Shown: positions 52,929 through 61,165 of the stretch, piece after piece
Layout: every line of letters begins with the position of its first letter
Numbering within the stretch: position 1 is the stretch's first letter
DNA from: Bacillus subtilis
Lineage (GTDB): Bacteria > Pseudomonadota > Alphaproteobacteria > Rhizobiales > Rhizobiaceae
Assembly (NCBI GenBank): GCA_021733665.1
Contig: JAHREI010000010.1
Location: 1-64,000 of the forward strand
Length of the DNA stretch: 64,000 nt
Reading direction: 5' to 3'
The notes under the pieces: generated by a model
What the model saw: only the letters and a program-made list of their open reading frames with translations
Database searches by the model: none
Told to the model about the DNA's origin: nothing
Program-made: the position numbers and the translations under genes

Positions 52929-53027
52929 AGCGTGCTGCATTTAATCTGTAGCACTGTGCACGCTCTAGTGCCTTGTTTTTACGCATGTCTTTATCCCAAA
53001 ACTGGTACCCGTTTTGGGGAGACATGC
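52925..53027. repeat. 103-bp RIME/Bru-RS-like element (copy D)
   Basis: The 44-bp module has ends CTAGAGCGTG (52925-52934) and CACGCTCTAG (52959-52968). The 59-bp second module contains GCATGTCT (52983-52990) and AGACATGC (53020-53027) around CCAAAAC/GTTTTGG. The GCATGTCT...CCCAAAAC pattern recalls rhizobial RIME1 palindromes as I remember them. Same total length and partition as copy A. Confidence 0.78.
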
Positions 53028-53045
53028 TCTGGCATTGACCGGTAT

Positions 53046-54170
53046 TTAACTCAGTGCTGCGGTTAGCAATAATACGCCAGTGAGTATGATAAATAATGCG
53101 GCGGCGACTTCGATCGCCGTTTGCAGCCGCGTGGACATCAGCGGGTTTTTAACAAGTCGCAATGCAGTGTTCTTGGCAGTTACAGCCAGAGTTGCCAGCG
53201 CAGCCACAGTGATGAATGTGCCGATTGCCATCGCGAATGTGGATAGAATGCCGCCGAGCATGAGGCCGTTGAGCATTGAGAATGTCAGAACAATGATGGC
53301 ACCGGAGCAGGGGCGAACACCCACTGCGATGATAGCTGCCCAGGCGGTTTTCCAATTGAAATCACCGCTTAAGCTGGACGGGTCTGCAAGGTGGCTGTGG
53401 CCGCAGGCGGTACAATTGGCACCACTGCCGGAAAATTCATGATCGAAAGTCGCTGCTTTGGCATTGGCAGGCTGATATTTGAGCCGCATGGATGTGTTGA
53501 GCGCAGTCGGTTTTTGTGTAGCGGATTCTGAGAGTGAGCCTTGCCAGACAGGTGACGGTGCCGATACCTCTGCCGGTATAACCGGAGAAACCTGTGGTTT
53601 GGCGCGGAATTTACGGATGAGAATATAGACGCCGCAGAGGATCACCAGCACATAGCTGGCAATTTCCATATAGCGCCCTGTCATGCCCATCGAGATGCCG
53701 GTGCCGCGCAAAACAAACCATGCCAGTCCGACAAGAATAATGGCAGAGATTGCCTGCAATATGGATGAGATGAAGGACAGAAAAATACCGCGACGCAAAG
53801 CGGTTTCATTGGCAATCATATAGGAAGAAATCACAGCTTTGCCGTGGCCGGGACCTGCTGCATGCAATATGCCATAGAGAAACGACAGACTCACCAGTGT
53901 CCATGCCGCCCAAGGGTCTTCCCGCATGGCTTTGAGCGCCGTGGTCATCATCAGATAAAAGCGTTTTTGCTCGGCATTGATCCACAGGATCAGATGCGCA
54001 AAAGGGCCGGTCGGTTGCAACGAGACTTCGCTGGCACCTATGCCCAGTGAAGATTGCGCCCATGTCTGCGATACGGAGACAAGTAAAAGACCGGTAAGCA
54101 GTATGGTCAGGAGCAGAGCGGAACGCTTGACGAGTAAGAGATGAAGCGTTTGCCTGTTGATGAAATTCAT
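53046..54170 (-). CDS. NicO-family nickel/cobalt (metal) transporter
   Basis: Membrane transporter of the NicO/RcnA group (374 aa from the ATG at 54170, which has AGAGG ahead). Seen: an N-terminal signal-like helix, 'FLYGILHAAGPGHGKAVISSYM' (first 20 as the metal-site motif, ~85), a central hydrophilic loop with 'DHEFSGSGANCTACGHSHLAD' (~243, last residue trimmed) and 'AVGVRPCSGAIIVLTFSML' (~280). The Cys/His loop probably binds metal in the periplasm or cytoplasm. Export of Ni/Co, or Zn-related uptake, are both known for the family. The DUF1007 gene 72 bp upstream is its usual partner. Confidence 0.85.
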   Translation of the reverse strand: MNFINRQTLHLLLVKRSALLLTILLTGLLLVSVSQTWAQSSLGIGASEVSLQPTGPFAHLILWINAEQKRFYLMMTTALKAMREDPWAAWTLVSLSFLYGILHAAGPGHGKAVISSYMIANETALRRGIFLSFISSILQAISAIILVGLAWFVLRGTGISMGMTGRYMEIASYVLVILCGVYILIRKFRAKPQVSPVIPAEVSAPSPVWQGSLSESATQKPTALNTSMRLKYQPANAKAATFDHEFSGSGANCTACGHSHLADPSSLSGDFNWKTAWAAIIAVGVRPCSGAIIVLTFSMLNGLMLGGILSTFAMAIGTFITVAALATLAVTAKNTALRLVKNPLMSTRLQTAIEVAAALFIILTGVLLLTAALS

Positions 54171-54242
54171 ACTGCGGTACCTCTGATGATATAACGTAAC
54201 GATTTCGGTTTGGGCGCGACCGAACAAGTGGTCACGCGGAGA

Positions 54243-54920
54243 TTATTTACAGGTAATTTCTATACGGGTGGCGAAGAATTTGGACACATCATTGGTCATG
54301 GCCGCTGCTTCGTCAAAAAACGCCTGGGTCAGGCTGTCCTGATTTTGTGCCAGTGCCTCATCGGGATCAGGGCGCACGACTGCGGAACTACAACCGGCAG
54401 GCATACCTGTGACCACCAGATCTTCATCTTTCAGATAGTCAATTGCGGTGTAAAAGGTCGGATCATAAACGCCGAAGCTGACTTTATGCCCCGGTTCCAG
54501 TTTCAATGGTTTGTCCGGCTTGCTTTCAAACAGCACAATCAACTGATTATCCGGCAAGTCGGCAATCAGATGCTCCGGCTTTTTCATGGTTATATCTTTG
54601 CCGTCCTGCGTAACGGTCTGAAAATATTTATACTCGGCAATTGATGTGTCGATGGTCGTGCTGAGTTCATTGAGCTCTGCTGCATCGAGTTTCAATGTGC
54701 CTTTCTTGTCAAATTCCAGCAGGACAGTGGATGAGAACAGGTCATCAAAACGCCAGACATGCGCCAACTTTTCAACCGTTCGCTCCGGTGAGATGGTGAT
54801 TTCCAGTCGTGCTTCTGCAAAAACATGCGGATGTGCTGCGGCCGGCACGGCGCTAAGCCCTGCAACTATGCAGATCAGTCCGGACACATTCAGAAAATGC
54901 CTGTTATTACTGTTCGTCAT
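54243..54920 (-). CDS. DUF1007 exported protein, partner of the NicO transporter
   Basis: 225 residues from the ATG at 54920, with signal peptide ('VAGLSAVPAAA-HPHVFAEA'). The 'HPHVF' just after the cleavage site is a probable metal-binding N-terminus and is a hallmark of DUF1007. It has one C-terminal Cys and no membrane helix other than the signal. DUF1007 proteins recur next to NicO-type transporters and are thought to deliver or receive metal in the periplasm; this is known by association, not mechanism. It is upstream of the transporter on the same strand. Confidence 0.85.
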   Translation of the reverse strand: MTNSNNRHFLNVSGLICIVAGLSAVPAAAHPHVFAEARLEITISPERTVEKLAHVWRFDDLFSSTVLLEFDKKGTLKLDAAELNELSTTIDTSIAEYKYFQTVTQDGKDITMKKPEHLIADLPDNQLIVLFESKPDKPLKLEPGHKVSFGVYDPTFYTAIDYLKDEDLVVTGMPAGCSSAVVRPDPDEALAQNQDSLTQAFFDEAAAMTNDVSKFFATRIEITCK

Positions 54921-55004
54921 GAATCGAAAATCTTTTAATGCGTAAAGCGGCAAATTGAGTGAGTAGTGAGGCAAAACTACGGCTGGTTTAATCGAGATCG
55001 CGTT

Positions 55005-55925
55005 TTATTCCTCGCCACCGGTCAGTTCTTTGCAGGGATTATCTTTGAACCATTTGGCAAGATAGTCGACCAGCAGGCGCACTTTGGCAGGAAGGTACGT
55101 GCGGTGCGGATAAACAGCGTAAATACCGCCGTCATTGAGCATGAACTCCCGCAGCACCGGTACAAGCGTGCCTTTGGCTAGTTCGTTATCGGCGACAAAG
55201 CGCGGTAAGACGCTGAAACCCAGACCTTTGACGGTTGCAGCCATTGTGGTGAGCGGACTGTTTACTTCCAGCGGGCCGCGAATGGCGACGGTCATCATCG
55301 AGCCGTCCTGATTGCGGAACTGCCAGTTGTTACGCGAACGGCTGTTGGTGTCGACAATGCAAGGCATATCCCGCAATTGCTCCGGTGTTTCCGGCATGCC
55401 AAGCCGTGCGATCAGATCCGGCGAAGCACAGACGACGGTGTGAAAGGCGGTCAGTCTTTTGGCAATCAGGGAAGAATCCTGCAAACGGGTAATGCGGATT
55501 GCAAGGTCAAAGCCTTCCTCAACCAGATCGACAAAACGGTCATCCAGATGAATGTCGAGGGAGATTTCAGGGTGATCCGCGCAGAAATCAATCAGCGACA
55601 TGCCCAGTGACGCATCGGCAAAGCTGCGTGGGGCGGTCAGTTTGATTTTGCCGCGTACGTCGCCGCTGCTTTCAGAGATGGAATCTTGCAGATCATCAAG
55701 CTCGCGCAGGATTTCCGTCGCACGGTGATAATAAGTGTGGCCGCTCTCTGTAAGCGAGAACTGCCGTGTTGTGCGGTTCAGCAACCGTACGCCCAGATCA
55801 TCTTCCAGCTCGCGGACATATTTGGAAAGAAGCGCTTTTGATCTGCCGATTTTGCGTGCCGCTGCGGAGAAGCCTTCAGCCTCGACAACATCAATAAAAG
55901 CACGCATCCGTGTCAGTGTGTCCAT
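55005..55925 (-). CDS. LysR-family transcriptional regulator
   Basis: 306 residues. N-terminal winged helix-turn-helix ('MDTLTRMRAFIDVVEAEGFS', 'AAARKIGRSKALLSKYVRELEDDLG', first 20 quoted) and a C-terminal LysR substrate domain (~88-295). It belongs to the subgroup with the 'FSAAARKIGRSKALLSKYV' helix typical of CrgA/DsdC-like repressors. It is on the same strand as DUF1007 and NicO genes, 84 bp upstream of the DUF1007 start, so it might control them, though LysR genes are more often divergent from targets. Ligand unknown. Confidence 0.92.
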   Translation of the reverse strand: MDTLTRMRAFIDVVEAEGFSAAARKIGRSKALLSKYVRELEDDLGVRLLNRTTRQFSLTESGHTYYHRATEILRELDDLQDSISESSGDVRGKIKLTAPRSFADASLGMSLIDFCADHPEISLDIHLDDRFVDLVEEGFDLAIRITRLQDSSLIAKRLTAFHTVVCASPDLIARLGMPETPEQLRDMPCIVDTNSRSRNNWQFRNQDGSMMTVAIRGPLEVNSPLTTMAATVKGLGFSVLPRFVADNELAKGTLVPVLREFMLNDGGIYAVYPHRTYLPAKVRLLVDYLAKWFKDNPCKELTGGEE

Positions 55926-56162
55926 GAACTCTTCCTTCCAGATCGGCCCCGGATCAGGGACTTAATTGCACCATATATCGCGATCCCGAATATTCAAAAT
56001 GTCTCAGAAATTTCAAAGTGATTCGTCATAATCAGCTTCTGTGACAGCAATTTTAATGATCTTCATAAAGCACTGCGCCGTATTTTGAATAAAGAAGTGA
56101 TTTATTAACCAAAAAAAATCAAATCGGCTCAAATTTGTCATTGTGTGGACACATAAATCATC

Positions 56163-56700
56163 TTATATCGCCCTTGCCCAAAGTCGCACGTGCCTGTGGG
56201 TGTCCGCCGGTATTCTTAATGGAGAATGACCCGGTACGGTAACCTGGACCTAACCGCTCCAGTCGATCTGATGGCCAACCACGGATCGAGGACATCTTGA
56301 AGCAACGACGGTGCGGGCCTTTCTGGTGTCTTCCGGCTCTCCACAGGTCGGGAACTCAAAGAGGCACACCCTCATTGCCCTAAGTGCGGAACCGGGATTT
56401 CCCCATTCCAAGCCAAGGCAGACAAAGCGGAGAAACGCTAAATTCAGGGCGTTGATCCATCTGCATATGTATTTGTTCCGTGTTTCCCACATCTCCAAAG
56501 GTTGGTTACGCGCGAGGCTGATTCATATTTGCCGCAAGGCATTTTGTCCCTCTGATGACTTTTGTTGCGTGAAAGCGCAGGTATTTGTTCATCAGTCCTT
56601 TGAAATCATGCTCAGCCTTGTGCGTCATCGCACGGGGGCAGGCTTTCGCATCGCTAATGATATGAAGATGCGGCTTTTTTTACTGCTTAAATGCAGTTCA
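56163..56700 (+). promoter_or_regulatory. speF-type structured leader of the decarboxylase gene
   Basis: After ~230 AT-rich bases behind the LysR gene, composition turns GC-richer and hairpin-rich without a credible ORF. CTGGA (56244-56248) pairs with TCCAG (56258-56262); CGATC (56264-56268) with GATCG (56284-56288); more stems follow to ~56500. A possible promoter TTGTGT-N16-TTATAT ends at 56168. Position before an ornithine-decarboxylase-type gene in an alphaproteobacterium matches the conserved speF RNA motif (Rfam); I assign it by context and recall, not alignment. A terminator-like hairpin closes the leader. Confidence 0.6.
56647..56680 (+). terminator. Terminator-like hairpin (possible attenuator) before the decarboxylase gene
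   Basis: CGCATC (56647-56652) and GATGCG (56667-56672) form a stem with a 14-nt loop, followed by GC and seven T's, 30 bp before the start codon. The modest stem and large loop make it a plausible conditional terminator. Confidence 0.45.
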
Positions 56701-56710
56701 GGAGATCAGG

Positions 56711-57841
56711 ATGGCTACACAGCGCATTATCGACTTTCTCGCCACCCGACGTCCGGAAGGCCCTTGCCTTGTCGTTGACCTCGACGTTGTGCGTGAAAAC
56801 TATGAACATTTTGAAAAGGCTTTGCCTGCCTCGCGCATTTTCTATGCTGTAAAGGCAAATCCTGCACCGCAGATACTGTCGCTGCTCGCCTCTATGGGCT
56901 CGAACTTCGACACCGCATCGGTTGCAGAAATTGAAATGGCATTGAATGCCGGTGCAACAGCCGACCGCATTTCTTATGGCAACACCATCAAGAAAGAGCG
57001 CGATATCGCACGTGCCTATGAATATGGCATTCGCCTCTATGCTGTTGATTGCGTTGAAGAAGTGGAAAAGGTTGCCCGCGCGGCTCCTGGTTCCCGTGTG
57101 TTCTGCCGCATTCTCGCTGATGGTGAAGGCGCTGAGTGGCCGTTGTCGCGCAAATTCGGTTGCGTGCCGGAAATGGCTGTTGATGTGCTGCGTGCCACCC
57201 ACAAGCTTGGTCTGGATGCCTATGGCGTTTCCTTCCATGTCGGTTCACAACAGGTGGATCTGACTGCATGGGATCGCGCTCTGGCAGACACCAAAGGCGT
57301 GTTCGACCTGCTGGCCAAAGAAGGCATCAATCTGAAGATGGTCAATATGGGCGGTGGTTTCCCGACCCGTTACCTCAAGGATATTCCGACTGCACAGGCC
57401 TATGGCGAAGCGATTTTCGACGCACTCAGCCGTCATTTCGGCAATCGTCTGCCGGAAACCATCATCGAGCCGGGTCGCGGTATGGTTGGCAATGCTGGTG
57501 TGATCAAAACCGAAGTGGTTCTGGTTTCCCGCAAAGCTGACAATGACAATCGTTGGGTCTATCTCGATATCGGTAAATTCGGTGGTCTTGCAGAAACTAT
57601 GGATGAAGCGATCCGTTATCAGATCGTAACACCACGTGACGACGATGCAATGGAGCCTTGTGTTCTGGCAGGCCCGACCTGTGACAGTGCAGATGTGCTT
57701 TATGAAAAGACACCTTATCCGCTGCCGGTCTCGCTGACCATTGGCGATGAAGTGCTGATCGAAGGCACAGGCGCTTACACAACAACCTATTCGGCTGTTG
57801 CATTTAACGGTTTTGAACCGCTGCGCTCTTATGTGATCTGA
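56711..57841 (+). CDS. Type III PLP-dependent ornithine/lysine decarboxylase
   Basis: Eukaryotic-type (alanine racemase fold) decarboxylase making putrescine or cadaverine. 376 residues. PLP Lys48 in 'FYAVKANPAP', 'NMGGGFPTRY' (~214), 'IIEPGRGMVGNAG' (~253) with PLP-phosphate contacts, and catalytic Cys324 in 'GPTCDSADVLYE'. A GGAG site precedes the ATG. Sequence alone does not settle ornithine versus lysine preference; rhizobial relatives can act on both. The speF-type leader supports polyamine-responsive control. A GNAT gene follows 220 bp downstream, after a terminator. Confidence 0.93.
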   Translation: MATQRIIDFLATRRPEGPCLVVDLDVVRENYEHFEKALPASRIFYAVKANPAPQILSLLASMGSNFDTASVAEIEMALNAGATADRISYGNTIKKERDIARAYEYGIRLYAVDCVEEVEKVARAAPGSRVFCRILADGEGAEWPLSRKFGCVPEMAVDVLRATHKLGLDAYGVSFHVGSQQVDLTAWDRALADTKGVFDLLAKEGINLKMVNMGGGFPTRYLKDIPTAQAYGEAIFDALSRHFGNRLPETIIEPGRGMVGNAGVIKTEVVLVSRKADNDNRWVYLDIGKFGGLAETMDEAIRYQIVTPRDDDAMEPCVLAGPTCDSADVLYEKTPYPLPVSLTIGDEVLIEGTGAYTTTYSAVAFNGFEPLRSYVI

Positions 57842-57848
57842 AACTGAT

Positions 57849-57922
57849 ATGCGTCTGCTCAGGGACGCATATTGAGCCTCGCATTGCGAATGATACCGGT
57901 GAAGAGATTTCACCGGTTTTGT
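57849..57922 (+). terminator. Double hairpin terminator after the decarboxylase gene
   Basis: A first stem ATGCGTC / GACGCAT (57849-57870) is followed by a second, stronger one, ACCGGTGAA (57895-57903) with TTCACCGGT (57909-57917) and TTT. Confidence 0.75.
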
Positions 57923-58061
57923 CACATAACATTTTTGCTTTGTGTTTATCCTCATACATATGTGTGAGGATACAATACCTCTTAACGTTTTGTTTTAGCG
58001 CATTATCCGATGCAAAACTGCTCAACATTTTTGGCTCGCAAATGCTTTAAGGTTCACGCTG

Positions 58062-58673
58062 ATGTCTGCTTCTTCTGTTGCGGCCGGAACCACGGCTGAA
58101 TTGTCAGTCGCACAAAATCATAATCCGGCTTCTTTTTCGATTGCTCATGAAACGCCTGCGGATAGCAGCGCGCGTGAAGCTCTGCTCGATCGCGTGATGG
58201 GAGAGGGACGCAAACGCAAGTCTTCTGAAAAGCTGCGCCGTAAACGTGTACCCGCCTATGGAACAGCGCTTGTTGCCCGTGATGACAACGGTGCCATGAT
58301 TGGCACTGTTCGGCTCTGGCATATTTCTGCTGGCAAAAAAGCCGGTGGTGAGGAGGTACCTGCTTTGTTGCTGGGACCTTTGGCGGTTGAAGATGCCTAT
58401 GCGGGACGCGGTGTTGGTTCGGGTTTGATGCGTCAGGCAATTCGCAATGCGCAGGCACTTGGCCACAAGGCGATTTTGTTGGTTGGCGATCCTGAATATT
58501 ACAGCCGGTTTGGTTTTGTTGCGGCCAAAACATCTGCTCTGGCAATGCCGGGGCCGGTTGAGCGTCATCGTTTTCTGGCGCTGGAGCTTGAAGAAAACTA
58601 TCTGGATGGTGCATCCGGTGTGCTGACTGCCACCGGCAAGCTGGTTACTGAGCGTCAGGCACTTGCTGTTTAA
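58062..58673 (+). CDS. GNAT N-acetyltransferase (YhbS-like)
   Basis: 203 residues with a Ser/Ala-rich N-terminal extension (~1-30), then the GNAT fold. Motif A is 'LLLGPLAVEDAYAGRGVGSGLMRQAIRNA' (first 20 quoted; acetyl-CoA loop R-G-V-G-S-G, ~110) and motif B region 'AILLVGDPEYYSRFGFVAAK' (~145), as in YhbS-like enzymes. AAGG lies 10 bases before the ATG. Its place after a polyamine-forming decarboxylase makes a polyamine or amine acceptor conceivable, but no sequence feature shows this. Confidence 0.88.
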   Translation: MSASSVAAGTTAELSVAQNHNPASFSIAHETPADSSAREALLDRVMGEGRKRKSSEKLRRKRVPAYGTALVARDDNGAMIGTVRLWHISAGKKAGGEEVPALLLGPLAVEDAYAGRGVGSGLMRQAIRNAQALGHKAILLVGDPEYYSRFGFVAAKTSALAMPGPVERHRFLALELEENYLDGASGVLTATGKLVTERQALAV

Positions 58674-58818
58674 AATTACTATTTTTTGAAAATAACACGG
58701 TTTCAGCTGTCTGCTTTATGCTTTCAGTTGAAACCGCTTTTGAATAACATACCTATATAGAACGAGCGTTTTTTGATCCGGCTTTTGTCCGGAATGGTTC
58801 ATATTTAGGGAAAACAGC

Positions 58819-60234
58819 ATGCAACTGGCGGATATCGGACTGATCGGGCTTGGCGTTATGGGTTCCAATCTGGCACTCAATATTGCTGAAAAAGGGTATC
58901 GTGTTGCCGTTTATGACCGTGAGGCAGAGGTGCTGGAGAAGTTCCACGCCAATGCCGGTGCGTTGCAGGAGCGGATTATCCCCTGCGCCAGTATGGAACA
59001 GCTGAGCCAGAATATTGCGAAGCCGCGCCCGATTATTATGCTGATTAAAGCAGGCAGTCCGGTTGATACGGAAATGGCCAAACTCAAGACTTTTCTTGAA
59101 AAGGGCGACATTATCATTGATTCCGGCAATTCCGATTACCGCGATACAATCCGCCGTTTGAACTCCCTTGGTGAGAATGATCCGACTTTTGTAGGTATGG
59201 GCATTTCCGGTGGTGCGGAAGGTGCCCGTAACGGCCCGTCAATGATGGTTGGTGGCACTGCAGAGGCTTATGCACGAATCGAGCCGATACTGGATGCCGT
59301 GGCTGCCCGTTATAAAGGTGAACCATGTAGTGCCCGTATGGGGCCGGACGGTGCGGGGCATTTTGTTAAAACTATCCATAACGGCATTGAATATGCCGAT
59401 ATGCAGATGATCGCGGAAATATACGGCATTCTGCGTGATGCCTGCGGTTTGAAGGCGGAAGAGATCGCCCCGATTTTTGCAAAATGGAATGAAGGGCCGC
59501 TGAATTCTTATCTCATTGAAATTACGGCAGAGGTTTTGAAGGCGCTGGATCCAGAAACGGGCAAGCCGGTGCCGGATATTATTCTGGATGCGGCAGGGCA
59601 GAAAGGCACCGGCCGCTGGGCGGCGATTGAAAGCCAGATCCTCGGTGTTCCGGCAACAGGTATGGAAGCGGCGGTTGCCGCCCGTTCGATTTCATCTGCG
59701 ATTGAGTTACGTCAAAAGCTGGCAGCAACTTACGGCGATCCTGTACAGGCAGGGGCGATCAAAGCGGATCAGGCCTTTATTGATTCACTGGAGCAGGCTT
59801 TGCTTGCGGCAAAGATCGCGGCTTATGCGCAAGGTTTTGCAGTAATGGCTGCAGCTTCCAAAGAGCACGGGTGGAATCTGCCGCTGGCAACAATCGCCCG
59901 TATCTGGCGCGCCGGCTGTATTATTCGTTCGCAATTTCTTGATGAAATCGGTGAAGCTTTTGCGGCAGGTGAGCTTGAGAACCTGTTATTGGCGCCTGCA
60001 TTTGTGGTGCCAATGAACACCGCCGCTCAGGAATTACGCAAAGTCGTTGCAACGGCTGTCACCGCCGGTGTGCCTGTTGCGGCGCTCGCTTCAGCAACTA
60101 CCTATTTTGACAGTTTCCGACAGAGAAGAGGCAGTGCTAATTTAATTCAGGCACAGCGCGACTTCTTCGGTGCTCACGGGTTTCAACGTATTGACCGCAG
60201 CGGCGCTTTTCATGGCCCTTGGGTTCAGGCATAA
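58819..60234 (+). CDS. gnd: 6-phosphogluconate dehydrogenase (decarboxylating)
   Basis: Oxidises 6-phosphogluconate to ribulose-5-phosphate with NADPH formation. 471 residues (the long dimeric form). NADP motif 'IGLIGLGVMGSNLALNIAE' (~8), 'GISGGAEGARNGPSMMVGG' (~130), catalytic Lys in 'FVKTIHNGIEYADMQ' (~184), C-terminal 'YFDSFRQRRGSANLIQAQRD' and 'GFQRIDRSGAFHGPW'. AGGGAAAAC precedes the ATG. A monocistronic arrangement is suggested by the terminator downstream. Confidence 0.97.
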   Translation: MQLADIGLIGLGVMGSNLALNIAEKGYRVAVYDREAEVLEKFHANAGALQERIIPCASMEQLSQNIAKPRPIIMLIKAGSPVDTEMAKLKTFLEKGDIIIDSGNSDYRDTIRRLNSLGENDPTFVGMGISGGAEGARNGPSMMVGGTAEAYARIEPILDAVAARYKGEPCSARMGPDGAGHFVKTIHNGIEYADMQMIAEIYGILRDACGLKAEEIAPIFAKWNEGPLNSYLIEITAEVLKALDPETGKPVPDIILDAAGQKGTGRWAAIESQILGVPATGMEAAVAARSISSAIELRQKLAATYGDPVQAGAIKADQAFIDSLEQALLAAKIAAYAQGFAVMAAASKEHGWNLPLATIARIWRAGCIIRSQFLDEIGEAFAAGELENLLLAPAFVVPMNTAAQELRKVVATAVTAGVPVAALASATTYFDSFRQRRGSANLIQAQRDFFGAHGFQRIDRSGAFHGPWVQA

Positions 60235-60327
60235 ACATATTTATCGCACTGCTTTACGAAGCGAAAAGACTGTAAATTCAAAATTTGTATAAAGACTGCA
60301 TAGTTATTTTGTGCAGATAAGAATGAG

Positions 60328-60366
60328 GCGCGCTGCTGGTGCATATGAAGGCAGCGCGCTTTTTTA
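60328..60366 (+). terminator. Terminator after gnd
   Basis: GCGCGCTGC (60328-60336) and GCAGCGCGC (60351-60359) form a 9-bp GC-rich stem with a 14-nt loop, followed by seven T's. Confidence 0.85.
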
Positions 60367-60409
60367 TTGAAAAATACTATTTGAGATCATTTTTAATTTT
60401 GAGGTTTTC

Positions 60410-61099
60410 ATGAAATATTTGCGCAAAATAATGATTGCCAGTGTCATAATGACAGTTTCCGCGCCGGTGATGGCGCAGGCGGAAAGTGAGCATGGCTATT
60501 ACATAGCAGCCAGATTATTACATACGCAGCAAAGAGCCAAGAATATGGATCTCAGCCTGCGTCCGAGTATCGGCAGTTTTTTTGATGTCGATAACAAAGA
60601 GAATTTTTTTAATGGTTCTATCGCAGCAGGTTATCGTTTTAATCATAATTGGCGCGTTGAGGGGGAGTTTGTATTTCCGCGTAACTCCAAATTCAGTACC
60701 GGATCCAGTAATTTTCCAACCAGCCTGAATGTTTATGATGTGAAGTCACAGCGTTATATGGTGAACCTTTATCGGGATTTTTATATCACGAACGCATTAT
60801 CACTGAATGCGAATTTAGGTTTGGGCGTTTCACGCGTGAAGACCGGAGGCTTTCAGGGGAATGAAAGCCGGGTTTTTAATGAGAACACAGTGACAAACCT
60901 GACTTATTCGGTCGGTGCAGGTGCGAGCTACGATCTGACGCAAAACTGGAGCCTTGATTTTGGCTATCGATTTGTCGATTCAGGGAAAATTGAGAGTGGC
61001 TTCAACCGCTTTGCTAATGTGCGCAGACTTCAGGATGAGCAATTAAAGGCAAAATTGATTGCAAATGAGTTCTTTGTTGGGGCTCGATTAAATTTTTAA
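60410..61099 (+). CDS. Outer-membrane beta-barrel protein
   Basis: 229 residues; signal peptide ('ASVIMTVSAPVMAQA-ES'), then an eight-strand-type barrel with alternating aromatic residues ('GYYIAARLLHTQQ', 'FNGSIAAGYRFNHNWRVEGEF', 'YSVGAGASYDLTQNWSLDFGYRF', first 20 each) ending in the assembly signal 'FFVGARLNF' with terminal Phe. It is related in pattern to Omp25/Opa-like surface proteins, but I cannot name it. Base composition is AT-richer than its neighbours. GAGG lies before the ATG. It is flanked by terminators and hence probably single-gene. Confidence 0.85.
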   Translation: MKYLRKIMIASVIMTVSAPVMAQAESEHGYYIAARLLHTQQRAKNMDLSLRPSIGSFFDVDNKENFFNGSIAAGYRFNHNWRVEGEFVFPRNSKFSTGSSNFPTSLNVYDVKSQRYMVNLYRDFYITNALSLNANLGLGVSRVKTGGFQGNESRVFNENTVTNLTYSVGAGASYDLTQNWSLDFGYRFVDSGKIESGFNRFANVRRLQDEQLKAKLIANEFFVGARLNF

Positions 61100-61118
61100 G
61101 TACAGATTTGTGGTTTAT

Positions 61119-61155
61119 AAAAAACAGCGGTTAGGTGTGGCTTCCCCCAACCGCT
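61119..61155 (-). terminator. Terminator at the end of the ABC importer operon
   Basis: On the minus strand AGCGGTT / AACCGCT (61149-61155 with 61126-61132) is followed by a short T-rich tract. It also lies after the beta-barrel gene on the plus strand. Confidence 0.7.
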
Positions 61156-61165
61156 ATTTGCTATT

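Noticed and set aside
56311-56778. 155-codon plus-strand ORF in the leader region, and the opposing 82-codon ORF
   Set aside because: Overlaps the decarboxylase start in another frame, lacks a ribosome-binding site, and the composition is that of structured RNA.
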